Shown here: piece by piece, positions 50,226 to 59,379 of the stretch
Layout of the letters: each line of letters begins with the position of its first letter
How positions within the stretch are numbered: position 1 is the stretch's first letter
Source: Streptomyces albicerus
GTDB lineage: Bacteria > Actinomycetota > Actinomycetes > Streptomycetales > Streptomycetaceae
Reading direction: 5' to 3'
DNA: 64,000 nt
Assembly (NCBI RefSeq): GCF_008905045.1
Contig: NZ_VWMY01000013.1
Location: forward strand, 121,306-185,305
Translations under genes and position numbers: made by a program
The notes under the pieces: model-generated
The model's input: only the letters and a program-made list of their open reading frames with translations
Told to the model about the DNA's origin: nothing
Databases searched by the model: none

Positions 50226-52322
50226 GTGGGGAGCCTTCCGAATCAGAGCGGGCCGGACGACCGTGCCGCGCACATGGTGGTGTGCGGGGACGATGCCCTC
50301 GCGCACCGGCTGGCGGCCGAGTTGCGTGGCGTCTACGGGGAGCGGGTGACGCTGGTCGTGCCGTCCGCCGAGGGGACCGTACGGCCACCTGTCGTCGGGC
50401 GGGCCCGTCCCTCGGCGCTGCTCGACCGCGTGTCGGCGGCGATGACCCGGGCCGCGGGCAACGGCGGTGTCGGCGGCAGGGGCAACGGCGGCGGGCGTGG
50501 CGGCGACGGCGGAAGCGGTGGCGGCAACAGTGGCGAGGGCGGGCCCGGTCGGACCGCCTCGTCGTCGAACCGAGCCGCCGCCTCGTCGAATCGGGCCACC
50601 GCCTCTGAAGAGCCGCGTCCCGCCCAGGTGTTGGAGGCCGCCGTCCTCACCGAGGCCGTGCTCGCCGACGCCGGTGTCGAGCAGGCCGCCGCGCTGGCGC
50701 TCGTGCATGACGACGACGAGACGAACATCCGCGCCGCGCTGATGGCCCGTCGGCTCAACCCCCGCCTCCGTCTGGTCATCCGGCTCTACAACCGCCGTCT
50801 CGGCCAGCACATCGAGGCCCTGCTGGACCAGGCTTCCGCCCTGGCCATGACGGGAGTCGGGGAGTCCGGCGGCTCGCCCGAGCCCGGTCTCCTCGACGCC
50901 TCCACGACCGTGCTCTCCGACGCGGACACGGCCGCGCCCGCGCTGGCGGCGACCGCGGTGGCCGGGACCAGCAAGGTCGTGCAGACCGACGGGCTGATGC
51001 TGCGGGCCGTGGAACGGCAGCCGCCGGGGCCCGGGGAGGTCGCCGACCCGGGCCTGTGCACCCTGGCCCTGCTCTCGGCCACCACCAACGACCCGGCCGG
51101 CGCGGACGGTTCGGAGAGCAGCGGCGAGAACGGGCCCCGGCTGCTCCCCGACGAGCGCTCCGTGGCCGCCGCGACCGGCCGCGGCACCGTCGTCCTGGAG
51201 ACGGTGTCGTACTCCGGTCCGCCGCTGCCCGCGGGCCGCAAAGCCCTGCCCATCGGCAGGCTGTTCTCCCGGCGGCTGCGCTGGTCCTTCGCGGGCCTGG
51301 TGGCCTGTGTGGTCGCGCTCGCGGTCGCGTCCATGGCGACGACGGGCGACCACCCGCTGCACGCCACCTACCTGACCCTCCTCGATCTCTTCGCGATCAA
51401 CGAACCCGCGCTCGATGAGCCCCTCGGCCGCCAAATCCTCCAACTCCTCTCCGGTCTCGTCGGGTTGCTGCTGCTTCCCGTGCTCCTCGCCGCGGTCCTG
51501 GAGGGCCTCGGTACGTTCCGCAGCGGGTCCGCGCTGCGGAAGCCGCCCCGCGGGCTCTCCGATCACGTCGTACTCCTCGGACTCGGCAAGATCGGTACGC
51601 GCGTCCTCGCGCGCCTTCGGGAACTGAACATCCCCGTCGTATGCGTCGAGGAAGACCCCGAGGCGCGCGGGATCTCGACCGCACGCCGGCTGCGCGTGCC
51701 CGTCGTCCTCGGCGACGTCACCCAGGAAGGCGTCCTGGAAGCCGCCAAGATCCACCGGGCGCACGCCCTGCTCGCCCTGACCAGCGTGGACACCACCAAC
51801 CTCGAAGCCGCCCTGTACGCAAGGTCGGTGCGCCCCGATCTGCGCGTCGTCCTGCGTCTGTACGACGACGACTTCGCCAACGCCGTCTACCGCACCCTGC
51901 GCGCCACCCACCCGCACGCGCTCACCCGCAGCCGCAGCGTCTCCCACCTCGCCGCGCCCGCCTTCGCCGGAGCGATGATGGGCCGCCAGATCCTGGGCGC
52001 GATCCCGGTCGAACGCCGGGTCCTGCTCTTCGCCGCCCTGGAGGTCGCCGGGCATCCGCAGCTGGAGGGCCGCACGGTCGCCGAGGCGTTCCGCGCGGGA
52101 GCGTGGCGGGTCCTCGCCCTGGACAGCGCCTCCCCCGCGGAACGCCTGCCCGACCTGGCGAACACCCCCACCCCGGGCGCCTCCGAGCGCCCGTCGGGCC
52201 TGGTCTGGGACCTGCCGCCCACCTACGTCCTCGGCTCCGAGGACCGTGTCGTCATCGCAGCCACCCGACGAGGGCTCGCCGAACTACTGGGACGGCGCCC
52301 CAGGGAGCGTACGGGCGCCTAG
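50226..52322 (+). CDS. Potassium-channel-like protein with two RCK/TrkA-N domains
   Basis: A 698-residue protein. The first Rossmann domain (HMVVCGDDALAHRLAAELRGVYG from about residue 16) is interrupted by a Gly/Ser-rich insert (about 78-125). A membrane section with two helices around a short pore-like loop (LRWSFAGLVACVVALAVASM, then LLSGLVGLLLLPVLLAAVL; about 345-430) follows, then a second TrkA-N domain (HVVLLGLGKIGTRVLARL near 446). It probably conducts or gates K+ in response to nucleotides, although a canonical TVGYG filter is not seen. GTG 50226 is uncertain; ATG 50274 at MVVCGDD is the main alternative. The open frame extending back to 49323 is antisense to other genes. Confidence 0.88.
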   Translation: MGSLPNQSGPDDRAAHMVVCGDDALAHRLAAELRGVYGERVTLVVPSAEGTVRPPVVGRARPSALLDRVSAAMTRAAGNGGVGGRGNGGGRGGDGGSGGGNSGEGGPGRTASSSNRAAASSNRATASEEPRPAQVLEAAVLTEAVLADAGVEQAAALALVHDDDETNIRAALMARRLNPRLRLVIRLYNRRLGQHIEALLDQASALAMTGVGESGGSPEPGLLDASTTVLSDADTAAPALAATAVAGTSKVVQTDGLMLRAVERQPPGPGEVADPGLCTLALLSATTNDPAGADGSESSGENGPRLLPDERSVAAATGRGTVVLETVSYSGPPLPAGRKALPIGRLFSRRLRWSFAGLVACVVALAVASMATTGDHPLHATYLTLLDLFAINEPALDEPLGRQILQLLSGLVGLLLLPVLLAAVLEGLGTFRSGSALRKPPRGLSDHVVLLGLGKIGTRVLARLRELNIPVVCVEEDPEARGISTARRLRVPVVLGDVTQEGVLEAAKIHRAHALLALTSVDTTNLEAALYARSVRPDLRVVLRLYDDDFANAVYRTLRATHPHALTRSRSVSHLAAPAFAGAMMGRQILGAIPVERRVLLFAALEVAGHPQLEGRTVAEAFRAGAWRVLALDSASPAERLPDLANTPTPGASERPSGLVWDLPPTYVLGSEDRVVIAATRRGLAELLGRRPRERTGA

Positions 52323-52425
52323 GCTCTCCGCCGGTTATCTAGAGGTCCAACTCGATGGCTGACACGTGCGTTTGGGCCGTAGACCTCTGGTGCACCTCAC
52401 TGATATCCGATAGCTCACTGGCACG

Positions 52426-52929
52426 TTGTGTATGTGTGATCTTCAGAGCAGAGAGGGCGATCTCGCCCGTGGACGGAAGCCGAGGTACTGCCAACGGCTC
52501 TGCATCAAGCACTACCGGGTATGGAGCATAAAGGCCGTACGTGAATCCGGCATTGCCGTCGAGGTCTGGGCCCGCACGGGCCCGGAGCCCTGCATGGAGG
52601 GCGCCCCGCTCTGCGTCGTGATGCGGTGCGAACAGGAACGGTGGGGGCTCAAGACGATCTGCTCCGACCGCCACTACAGATACGGGCGTGAAGCCCCTGA
52701 CGAGCCTGTCGAGGAGTGGGTCGCCCGGCAGATGCCGTTCCTCTACGCCCACCAGTTCTCGCTGGTCCCGCTTTCGCCGGTGATGCGTTGGGAGATTCTC
52801 TACGGGCTCCAGCAGCGTGACGCGCGCGGCGCCAAGGCCGACCCGACCAATGTCCGGCTCATGGCCAAGGCTCTCGCGCACCTTCCCCATCTGGGACAAC
52901 CCGGCCAGCTTGACCAGCCTCCGCGTTGA
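52426..52929 (+). pseudogene. N-terminal remnant of a Tn554-type tyrosine recombinase
   Basis: A 167-codon open frame resembling only the N-terminal domain of large transposon-borne site-specific recombinases: Cys/His finger-like segments (PRYCQRLCIKHYRVW, CSDRHYRYGREAP) followed by HQFSLVPLSPVMRWEILYGLQQRDARGAKADPT, a block I recognise from streptomycete integrases of this class. The catalytic domain with its Arg-His-Arg-Tyr residues is absent. Codon use is less GC-rich than in neighbouring genes. It runs directly into a fragment of a companion gene in another frame, so the element suffered an internal deletion. Confidence 0.7.
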
Positions 52930-53230
52930 TCTCGAACTGGCCCGTGAGGAGATCCGCAAACTCCGCGCCGAACGCGACCAGCTCCAGCGCAGCGCGCGCC
53001 TTCACCGCGGCCAGCAGTTCGACCAGATCGGCGCTGCCGATCTCACCATCCGGGTCCATGAACTCAACTAGTCGAAAGCCGAGTTGGAAGCAGTCCTCGG
53101 TGCCAAGGCCGCTGAGACCGACGGCCTCGCACGCCGCGTGACCGAGCTCGAAGACGAGCTCACCGCCGCCCGCACCAGCCTCCGTCAGATGATCAAAAAC
53201 CAGAGCAAAGGAGTCGCGTCGTCCACATGA
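52905..53230 (+). pseudogene. C-terminal remnant of a DUF6262 (TnpC-like) gene
   Basis: In the second frame the text LRVDLELAREEIRKLRAERDQLQRSARLHRGQQ, a coiled coil, continues to an in-frame TAG at 53069-53071 and then goes on in the same frame (ELEAVLGAKAAETDGLARRVTELEDELTAARTSLRQMIKNQ) to TGA 53228-53230. This is the C-terminal half of DUF6262 proteins that accompany Tn554-type recombinases. The amber codon and missing N-terminal half mark it as decayed. Confidence 0.65.
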
Positions 53231-53348
53231 CTACCCGGCCGCTGTCACCGGCCCTCGGGGAGTATCGGAACGTATAGCGGTAGGCGGCGATCATCGTGCA
53301 GTGGAGAAGTGATCGACCCCGGTGTCCTAGCTCAGACACCAGCCGCAG

Positions 53349-53471
53349 AACTCCTTGAAATGGTCCGAGGCCCGCCGCTACATGGGCCGTGAACTCCTTG
53401 CCACGGCCCGCCTCCACCCGATCGAGTCAGAAACCGACGAGACCGCCCTGCTCACCGAACTCACCGCATAG
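53349..53471 (+). pseudogene. Short coding remnant within the decayed element
   Basis: 41 codons reading NSLKWSEARRYMGRELLATA and ending ETDETALLTELTA before TAG, without a start codon or ribosome binding site. It looks like the end of a protein gene, probably from the same lost element, but I cannot assign a family. Other parts of 52323-53807 not listed separately show no gene. Confidence 0.35.
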
Positions 53472-53734
53472 CCGCAAAACGAGATCACCGAGTGGCCGTC
53501 GATACACCACTCCAGCGGACGTGACCGGGGCTGCTCGGCGTTTCGGCACCGGAACGCATGTGAGCAGGCGACCGCGATCCCGTCCGGGGGTCGCGGTCGC
53601 CGACCCCAACTCCCTTTGGACCAAACCCTCGTGACTGCCCTCGCGCTGTTACGCAGCCGAGGGGAGGCCGCGATCGGCCCGATACGGGACGGAGGCCTGC
53701 CGGAGGATTGACGGACTCATAATCCTCGTCGGAA

Positions 53735-53759
53735 GGGGCGGCCGGGCGTCGGCCGCCCC
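53735..53759. terminator. Hairpin upstream of the S1 protease gene
   Basis: Perfect 10-bp stem GGGGCGGCCG / CGGCCGCCCC with a five-base loop. It may end transcription from the decayed element, or lie in the protease leader. Confidence 0.55.
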
Positions 53760-53807
53760 GCGAGTCCGCCGGGGCCGCGCCCGGTGGCAGACGGAAGTGA
53801 GTCCACC

Positions 53808-54614
53808 TTGCGCAAGTCAGTGAGCCGACGGGCGGTCACCTACCTCGCGGGTGTCTGCGCGTTGGGAACCGTGTTCGCCATGGCACCCGTCGCCTCGGCG
53901 ATCGTCGGTGGAGTGCCGGTACCGGACGGCGAGCGGCCCTTCGTCGTACAGATCGAGCAACAGGGCGATGACGGGACCTGGTCGCACTACTGCGGCGGAG
54001 CACTCGTCCACAGCCGCGTTGTCGCCACGGCGGCGCACTGCGCCAGGTTCGCCGAGCAGGGCATGGTCAAGATCCGGCTGGCCCTGGGGCGGACCGACTC
54101 GAGCACGCCCGGCGGAACAGTGCTGACCGGCGACCGCTTCTCCGTCTACAGCCACCCCGACTTCGACACCGCGACCAACACGGACCTGGGGCTCATCGTG
54201 CTCGACAGCTCGGTCGACCAGCCTCGCGCGGCCCTGCCACCGCTGGGAACGAAGCTGCGGCCGGGGCGTCTCGTACGCGCCGCCGGTTGGGGACGTACCG
54301 ATCTCGCCGATCCGAACAAGCCGTCTCGTATGCACGAGGTGAAGTTGCCCGTCAACAAGTTCGACACGGAGGGCGGTGCCTGGGACAAGGAGTTCATCTG
54401 CGCGGGCACCGCCGAATCCCGGGTCGGCCCCGGGGACAGCGGGGGACCGTTGTTCGATACGAAGGCCTCCGGCAAAGCGGTCGTGTACGGGCTCGTGACC
54501 GGCGACACGAACACCTGCACTGGGCTCTTCACGAACCTGGCCGACCCCACCATCTGGAAGCCGTTCCGCGACCCGCTCGCCTCTCATGGGCTCGGGCACG
54601 TCATCCCGGGCTGA
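53808..54614 (+). CDS. Secreted trypsin-like serine protease (S1 family)
   Basis: A 268-residue exported protease. The signal peptide is RKSVSRRAVTYLAGVCALGT and following residues to ASA, then IVGGVPVPDGERPFVVQIE, the classical mature N-terminus of chymotrypsin-fold enzymes. Catalytic residues are His in TAAHC, Asp in TNTDLGLIVLD and Ser in GPGDSGGPLF. Cysteines in HYCGGALV/AAHC and ICAG/TCTG fit two disulfides. I favour the TTG start at 53808, with GGAAGTGAG upstream; GTG 53784 adds eight unusual residues before the signal peptide. It sits next to the decayed mobile element and may be part of the same acquired segment. Confidence 0.88.
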   Translation: MRKSVSRRAVTYLAGVCALGTVFAMAPVASAIVGGVPVPDGERPFVVQIEQQGDDGTWSHYCGGALVHSRVVATAAHCARFAEQGMVKIRLALGRTDSSTPGGTVLTGDRFSVYSHPDFDTATNTDLGLIVLDSSVDQPRAALPPLGTKLRPGRLVRAAGWGRTDLADPNKPSRMHEVKLPVNKFDTEGGAWDKEFICAGTAESRVGPGDSGGPLFDTKASGKAVVYGLVTGDTNTCTGLFTNLADPTIWKPFRDPLASHGLGHVIPG

Positions 54615-54947
54615 ACCACACGGGTGGCGTACTGGGTCAAGGTGCTCCCTTCGGGGGCGGCTTCACTTGGATTCGATTCGACCCAATGGATCGACGCTCT
54701 CCGACAGGGACTCTTGCGCTGCCGACCAGTCGTCATCCTCAATGCCGAGTGCATGGCGAAGGTTGGCCCAGGTACCTGCTGGATCAGGGCTACACGCTCG
54801 AGGCTTTCGTCTGTTGCTTTCCGGACCTCGTAGCCCGCGATCCCGCCGAGAGATGGCCGATACGCGGCTGATGCACGGTTGAGCCTGGGCGGAGGCACGG
54901 TTCTGGCAGGGTGAGAGAGCCCCCGAACCTACTTCCGGACGGAAAAG
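54615..54947. other. Gap with scrambled coding remnants
   Basis: 333 bp between the S1 protease and the response regulator. Coding-like text appears in several frames (for example DQGYTLEAFVCCFPDLVARD on the plus strand near 54780-54870) without an intact gene, and GC is lower than in the surroundings. It is probably decayed sequence. I cannot identify the parent gene. Confidence 0.4.
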
Positions 54948-55748
54948 ATGCCCGCTTCAGCAGCTGATGGGGGCGCGCCCGTGTCCATTCCCGCGCCCGT
55001 GACGATCCTGCTCGTCGAGGACGACGCGGTGATCCGCAGATCCGTCACGATGGCGCTGGAGCGCTACGGCTACCGCGTCACCGCTGCCGCCGACGGCCTG
55101 ACCGGACTCGAACTGTTCCGGGAGGGCCGGCACGACCTGCTGTTGCTGGACGTGATGCTGCCCGGCCTCGACGGCATCGGGCTGTGCCGCCGGATCCGGG
55201 AGACCAGCGTGGATCCCGTCCTGATGATGTCGGCGCGCGGCGACGCCCTGGACGTCGTCTCCGGTCTGGAGGCAGGGGCCGACGACTACGTGGTCAAGCC
55301 CGTCGACACCGCCGTGCTGGTGGCCCGGATCCGTTCGCTGCTGCGGCGGGCCACATTCACCCCGGCCCCCGGCCCGGCGGCCGGGCCCGTGGCCGATCGT
55401 CCGGGCCTGTCCGACCAGCCGGACCCGCCGGACCGGTCGGGGAGGCCCGGCCGCGACCGGCACGCTCGGCTCGTCTTCGGCGACCTGGCCATCGACACGG
55501 GCGGCCTGGAGGTGTTCCGGGCCGGTGAACCGGTCGCGCTGGCCCCCACCGAACTGCGGCTGCTGCTGGAGTTCGCCGCGAACCCGGGCATCGTGCTGGA
55601 CCGGCAGACCCTGCTGCGCGACGTGTGGGACTACGGCTGGGACGGCGACAGCCGCGTGGTCGACCTGTGCGTGCAGCGCCTGCGGAAGAAGATCGGGGCC
55701 GAGCGGATCGAGACCGTCCGCGGCTTCGGCTACAAGCTGCGGCGCTGA
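54948..55748 (+). CDS. OmpR-family response regulator
   Basis: A 266-residue regulator. The receiver domain begins VTILLVEDDAVIRRSV, with the phospho-acceptor Asp in HDLLLLDVMLPGLDG near residue 67, Thr/Ser switch region MMSARGD and Lys in VVKPVDT. A Pro/Gly-rich linker of about 40 residues (PAPGPAAGPVADRPGLSDQP onward) is longer than usual. The C-terminal winged helix ends VWDYGWDGDSRVVDLCVQRLRKKIG and RGFGYKLRR. It resembles CseB/VanR-type regulators. It is first gene of a four-gene unit with a sensor kinase, a D-Ala-D-Ala carboxypeptidase and a VanJ-like protein, so it probably responds to cell-envelope damage. Confidence 0.94.
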   Translation: MPASAADGGAPVSIPAPVTILLVEDDAVIRRSVTMALERYGYRVTAAADGLTGLELFREGRHDLLLLDVMLPGLDGIGLCRRIRETSVDPVLMMSARGDALDVVSGLEAGADDYVVKPVDTAVLVARIRSLLRRATFTPAPGPAAGPVADRPGLSDQPDPPDRSGRPGRDRHARLVFGDLAIDTGGLEVFRAGEPVALAPTELRLLLEFAANPGIVLDRQTLLRDVWDYGWDGDSRVVDLCVQRLRKKIGAERIETVRGFGYKLRR

Positions 55749-55749
55749 C

Positions 55750-57006
55750 GTGGAGACCGTACGCGCGCTGGTGCACTGGCGTTCGCTGCGCTGGAAGATC
55801 GCGCTGCTCGTCACCGTGGCGTGCTGTGCCATCGCGGTGACCGTCGGGCTGCTGGTCCACCGCAGCACCCTGGAACGGTCGATGAACGACGGTGCGGCCA
55901 AGGCCCTGACCCAGTTGTCCGACGCTGTGGAGGACTGCGAGCGGGACGGCGTCCCGCCCGACGGTCTGGTCGTCTCGCCCGGGGAGATGCCCGACGAACT
56001 CCTGCGCCGCCTCCAGGACCGACAGGGCAGGGCGGTCGGCTCCGCCACCTGGTACGACGGCGACAGCCCCGGCGACCACCCCTCGATGTGGGCCGTTCGG
56101 ACCCTCCGTGGCGCTCCCGTGGCGGTGAGCGCCGACATGACCTCCGACCTGCTCACCCGGCGGGCGCTGGACCGGCACATGTGGAAGTACTCCCTGGCGG
56201 CGCTGGCGGTCGTCGCACCGCTGTCGGCGCTCGCCGCCGAGTTGCCGAACCGGAGGCTGCGCCGGGTGGCGCGGACCGCCCGCCGGATCGCCGGGGGCGA
56301 CCTGGCCGCCAGGACCGCGGCCGATGGCCGGGGCGGTGACGAGATCACCGAGATCTCGGCCACCGTCGACTCGATGGCCGACAGTCTGCGCGAACGTCTG
56401 CTGACCGAGCAGCGCTTCACCGCCGACGTCGCCCATGAGTTGCGTACGCCACTCATGGGCCTGGTGACCGCGAGCGGGCTGCTTCCCGAGGGCGAGACCA
56501 CCGACCTGGTGCGTGACCGGGTGGGGGTGCTGCGGACGCTGGTGGAGGAGCTGCTGGAGATCTCCCGGCTCGACGCGGGCGCCGAGCGGGCCGAACTCAG
56601 GCCCGTACCGCTCGCCGAGATGGTCGCAGAGTCCGTGGCCCGCACCGGGCTGGACACGCGGTTCACCGCCACCGGTGCCCTGTCGGCGGAGACCGATCCG
56701 CGCCGGCTCGACCGGATCGTCGCCAACCTCGTCGTCAACGCCCACCGGCACGGCCGCACGCCCGTCGAGGTCGAGGTGGCCGGGACGACCGTGACCGTAC
56801 GGGACCACGGCCCGGGCTTCCCGGCGGAGTTGCTCGCGGACGGCCCGCAGCGATTCCGCACGGGTGCGTCGGAGCGCGGCCACGGGCACGGCCTCGGGCT
56901 GACCATCGCGCTGGGGCAGGCCCGGGTCATCGGGGCGTCGCTGGAGTTCGCGAACGCTCCCGAGGGCGGGGCGCTCGCCACCCTCCGGCTGCCGCCTGCG
57001 GGCTGA
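55750..57006 (+). CDS. Sensor histidine kinase partner
   Basis: A 418-residue kinase. Two membrane helices (LRWKIALLVTVACCAIAVTVGLLV and WKYSLAALAVVAPLSALAAEL) enclose an extracellular sensor of about 100 residues containing one Cys. After a HAMP domain comes the H box FTADVAHELRTPL (His near 230), N box NLVVNAHRHG, and G boxes DHGPGF and GHGHGLGL. GTG 55750 starts one base after the response-regulator stop, so the two genes are co-translated. It probably senses cell-wall stress or an antibiotic; the signal cannot be read from the sequence. Confidence 0.94.
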   Translation: METVRALVHWRSLRWKIALLVTVACCAIAVTVGLLVHRSTLERSMNDGAAKALTQLSDAVEDCERDGVPPDGLVVSPGEMPDELLRRLQDRQGRAVGSATWYDGDSPGDHPSMWAVRTLRGAPVAVSADMTSDLLTRRALDRHMWKYSLAALAVVAPLSALAAELPNRRLRRVARTARRIAGGDLAARTAADGRGGDEITEISATVDSMADSLRERLLTEQRFTADVAHELRTPLMGLVTASGLLPEGETTDLVRDRVGVLRTLVEELLEISRLDAGAERAELRPVPLAEMVAESVARTGLDTRFTATGALSAETDPRRLDRIVANLVVNAHRHGRTPVEVEVAGTTVTVRDHGPGFPAELLADGPQRFRTGASERGHGHGLGLTIALGQARVIGASLEFANAPEGGALATLRLPPAG

Positions 57007-57145
57007 CGCCGAACGGCCGATACCGAACGGATGCCCGGCCGAGCGGTGCTCGATCCGTGGCCGGAGCCGAGCGGAGATCCGCCCCGCGGAAGGTGGTCGA
57101 CGTGCGTGAACGCCGCGCACCCGCCCCCTTGGAGGTGTCCCTCCC

Positions 57146-58171
57146 ATGTCACCGGTTCCCTTTTCCGGAGAGCCCGGCGCAGGCCGGGCCCAGCCCTCGT
57201 GGTCCACCGGCTCATGGCTCCCGCCCCGCCGACACGACCGGTCCGGGCGGCGCTTCACGGCCGGCCTCGCCGCGGGCGCCACCGCACTGGTCACCCTGGC
57301 GGTTCTTGCCGTCGCCGTGCTCACCTCCGGCAACAGCCCGGGAACCGGAGCGGGTTCGCTGCCGTGGCCGGCGGAGGGGCAGACGAGCGTGGTGGTCGAG
57401 GGCCTCGGCGCCCACGGTGACCTCGGTACGCGGGGCGAGCGGCCACCGGTGCCGATCGCCAGCGTCACCAAGGTGATGACCGCCTACGTGATCCTCCGCG
57501 ACCGTCCGCTGCGCGCGGGCGAGGACGGCCCCCTCGTCACCGTCGACCGGACCGCCGCGAACGAGTCCGTCTCGGGCGTGGAGTCGAGCGTGCCGGTCAG
57601 GGAGGGTATGCGGCTGAGCGAACGACAGCTGCTGGAACTGCTGTTGATCCCCTCCGGCAACAACATCGCCCGGCTGCTGGCCCGCTGGAACGCAGGCTCG
57701 CAGGAGGCCTTCGTCACGAAGATGAACCGGGCCGCCCGTGACCTGGGCATGCGCCACACCACCTACACCGGCGCCAGCGGCATCGAACCCACGACCACCA
57801 GCACCTCGGCCGACCAGCTGAGGCTGGCCCGCCGGGTCATGCGCGACGAGGTGTTCCGGACCATCGTCGCCATGCCCAGCACCACCGTGCCCGGTGTCCC
57901 CGGGACGATCCGCAACACCAACACCCTGCTCGGCACGGCGAGCGTGATCGGCCTCAAGACCGGCTCCAGCACTCCCGCCGGCGGCGCCCTGATGTGGGCG
58001 GCCACCGCGTCCGACAAGGACGGCCGGGACCGGCTGATCCTCGGAGTGGTGCTGCACCAGCGCGCCGGCACCGACCCCCGGCAGGGGTTGCGGGCCGCTC
58101 TCGCCACGAGCCACGCGCTGATCGAGGGCGTACGGCGATGGCTGTCGACGACCTCGTCCGGAACACCGTGA
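57146..58171 (+). CDS. Membrane-anchored D-Ala-D-Ala carboxypeptidase (S11)
   Basis: A 341-residue low-molecular-weight penicillin-binding protein. A cytoplasmic Pro-rich N-terminus precedes one helix (LAAGATALVTLAVLAVAVL), then the S11 active site: SVTK (catalytic Ser near 105), SGNN (near 170) and LKTGSS (near 271). It trims the terminal D-Ala from peptidoglycan stem peptides, which in glycopeptide-producing or -resistant organisms removes the drug target. It is 139 bp after the kinase gene and 7 bp before the EEP gene. Confidence 0.94.
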   Translation: MSPVPFSGEPGAGRAQPSWSTGSWLPPRRHDRSGRRFTAGLAAGATALVTLAVLAVAVLTSGNSPGTGAGSLPWPAEGQTSVVVEGLGAHGDLGTRGERPPVPIASVTKVMTAYVILRDRPLRAGEDGPLVTVDRTAANESVSGVESSVPVREGMRLSERQLLELLLIPSGNNIARLLARWNAGSQEAFVTKMNRAARDLGMRHTTYTGASGIEPTTTSTSADQLRLARRVMRDEVFRTIVAMPSTTVPGVPGTIRNTNTLLGTASVIGLKTGSSTPAGGALMWAATASDKDGRDRLILGVVLHQRAGTDPRQGLRAALATSHALIEGVRRWLSTTSSGTP

Positions 58172-58178
58172 GACGGCC

Positions 58179-59168
58179 GTGACAAACTCCCTCGACACCG
58201 CGCCCGCCCGGCCGGAACCCGATTCCATCCGCCCGCGGAACGAGGACACCGGCGTCCGGCGGCCGCCGCTGATCCTCGGCTCGCTCGCGGTCCTGGCCAC
58301 GCTGGTGATGCTGGGCCACGCCCTCGTCCCCAACCGGGTCGGCCGTCTCGGCAGCCTCGTCGAGACCTTCCTGCCCTGGACGGGTCTGGCCGTGCCGCTG
58401 CTGCTCCTGTGCACGCCGGCCCGCCGGTCCAGGGCCGCCGCCGTGTCCGTGCTGCTGCCGGCCGTCGTCTGGTGCTCGCTCTTCGGCGGGACACTCGTCG
58501 ACAAACGGGAGGACGGCGGCAACCTGACCGTCGTGACGCACAACGTCAACGAACACAATCCGCGGCCGGTGCGCACCGCCCGTGCCCTGGCCGCCTCCGG
58601 CGCGGACGTGGTGGCTCTCGAAGAGCTGGGCGGCCCGTCGACAGCGGCGTACGAGAGAACGCTGGCCGGCACCTACCCGTACCACTCCGTGCAGGGCACG
58701 GTCGGTCTGTGGAGCAGGTATCCGGTCGCCGACGCCCGTGCGGTCGACATCGCGCCCTGGCCACGTGCCCTGCGCGCCACCGTCCGCACGCCCGAGGGAC
58801 CGGTCGCGGTCTTCGTCGCCCATCTGATGTCCGTCCGCTTCACCGCCGGCTCGGGGTTCACCTCCGACGCACGTGACGCGGCCGCGCGGCGACTCGCCGC
58901 CGCCGTGCGCGCCGAGCCGCTCCCCCGCACGATCCTCGTGGGCGACCTGAACGGCACGACCGACGACCGGGCGTTGTCCGGGCTCACCTCCCAACTGCGG
59001 TCCGTGCAGGCTGAGTCGGGCGCGGGGTTCGGTGCCAGCTGGCCGGCCTCGTTCCCGGTGGCCCGGATCGACCACATCCTCGTACGCGGTGTGGAGCCGC
59101 GGTCCGCCTGGACCCTCCCGGCCACCGGCAGCGACCACCTGCCGGTGGCGGCGTCGGTGCGGGTGTGA
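58179..59168 (+). CDS. VanJ-like membrane EEP phosphatase
   Basis: A 329-residue protein: three N-terminal membrane helices (LILGSLAVLATLVMLGHALV, LVETFLPWTGLAVPLLLLC, AAAVSVLLPAVVWCSLFGG) and an endonuclease/exonuclease/phosphatase domain outside the membrane with VVTHNVNEHN (near 120), VALEELGG, GDLNGTTDD (near 255) and GSDHLPV (near 320). This layout matches VanJ of S. coelicolor, a membrane EEP protein linked to teicoplanin-type lipoglycopeptide resistance. It probably dephosphorylates an undecaprenyl-type lipid. GTG 58179 is seven bases after the carboxypeptidase stop, and a long hairpin follows the gene. Confidence 0.9.
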   Translation: MTNSLDTAPARPEPDSIRPRNEDTGVRRPPLILGSLAVLATLVMLGHALVPNRVGRLGSLVETFLPWTGLAVPLLLLCTPARRSRAAAVSVLLPAVVWCSLFGGTLVDKREDGGNLTVVTHNVNEHNPRPVRTARALAASGADVVALEELGGPSTAAYERTLAGTYPYHSVQGTVGLWSRYPVADARAVDIAPWPRALRATVRTPEGPVAVFVAHLMSVRFTAGSGFTSDARDAAARRLAAAVRAEPLPRTILVGDLNGTTDDRALSGLTSQLRSVQAESGAGFGASWPASFPVARIDHILVRGVEPRSAWTLPATGSDHLPVAASVRV

Positions 59169-59208
59169 GCGCGGGCTTCCGGAACGGCTAGCTTGATCTC
59201 CTGGAACT

Positions 59209-59252
59209 GGCTGCCCCCTGCGCGCTTGCGCTCCGAGCGCGCAGGGGCAGCC
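59209..59252 (+). terminator. Terminator of the cell-envelope operon
   Basis: GGCTGCCCC and GGGGCAGCC arms, extended by TGCGCGCT / AGCGCGCA with one bulged C, 40 bp after the VanJ-like gene. Confidence 0.8.
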
Positions 59253-59379
59253 CTCCGTTCCCGCCTCTCTCAACGGAATGTGCCCAACGTCCCTCACCCC
59301 CTGAAGCGCCATAACCTGCGCAAATGCTCGGCAGCTCTAGATAAGCGCGGAAGTACGGTGCTTCATCCGCGGGTCCGTC

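Noticed and set aside
53705..53732. tRNA-like anticodon arm (GGACTCATAATCC)
   Set aside because: No matching acceptor, D or T arms can be folded around it; at most it is a tRNA fragment left by an integrated element.
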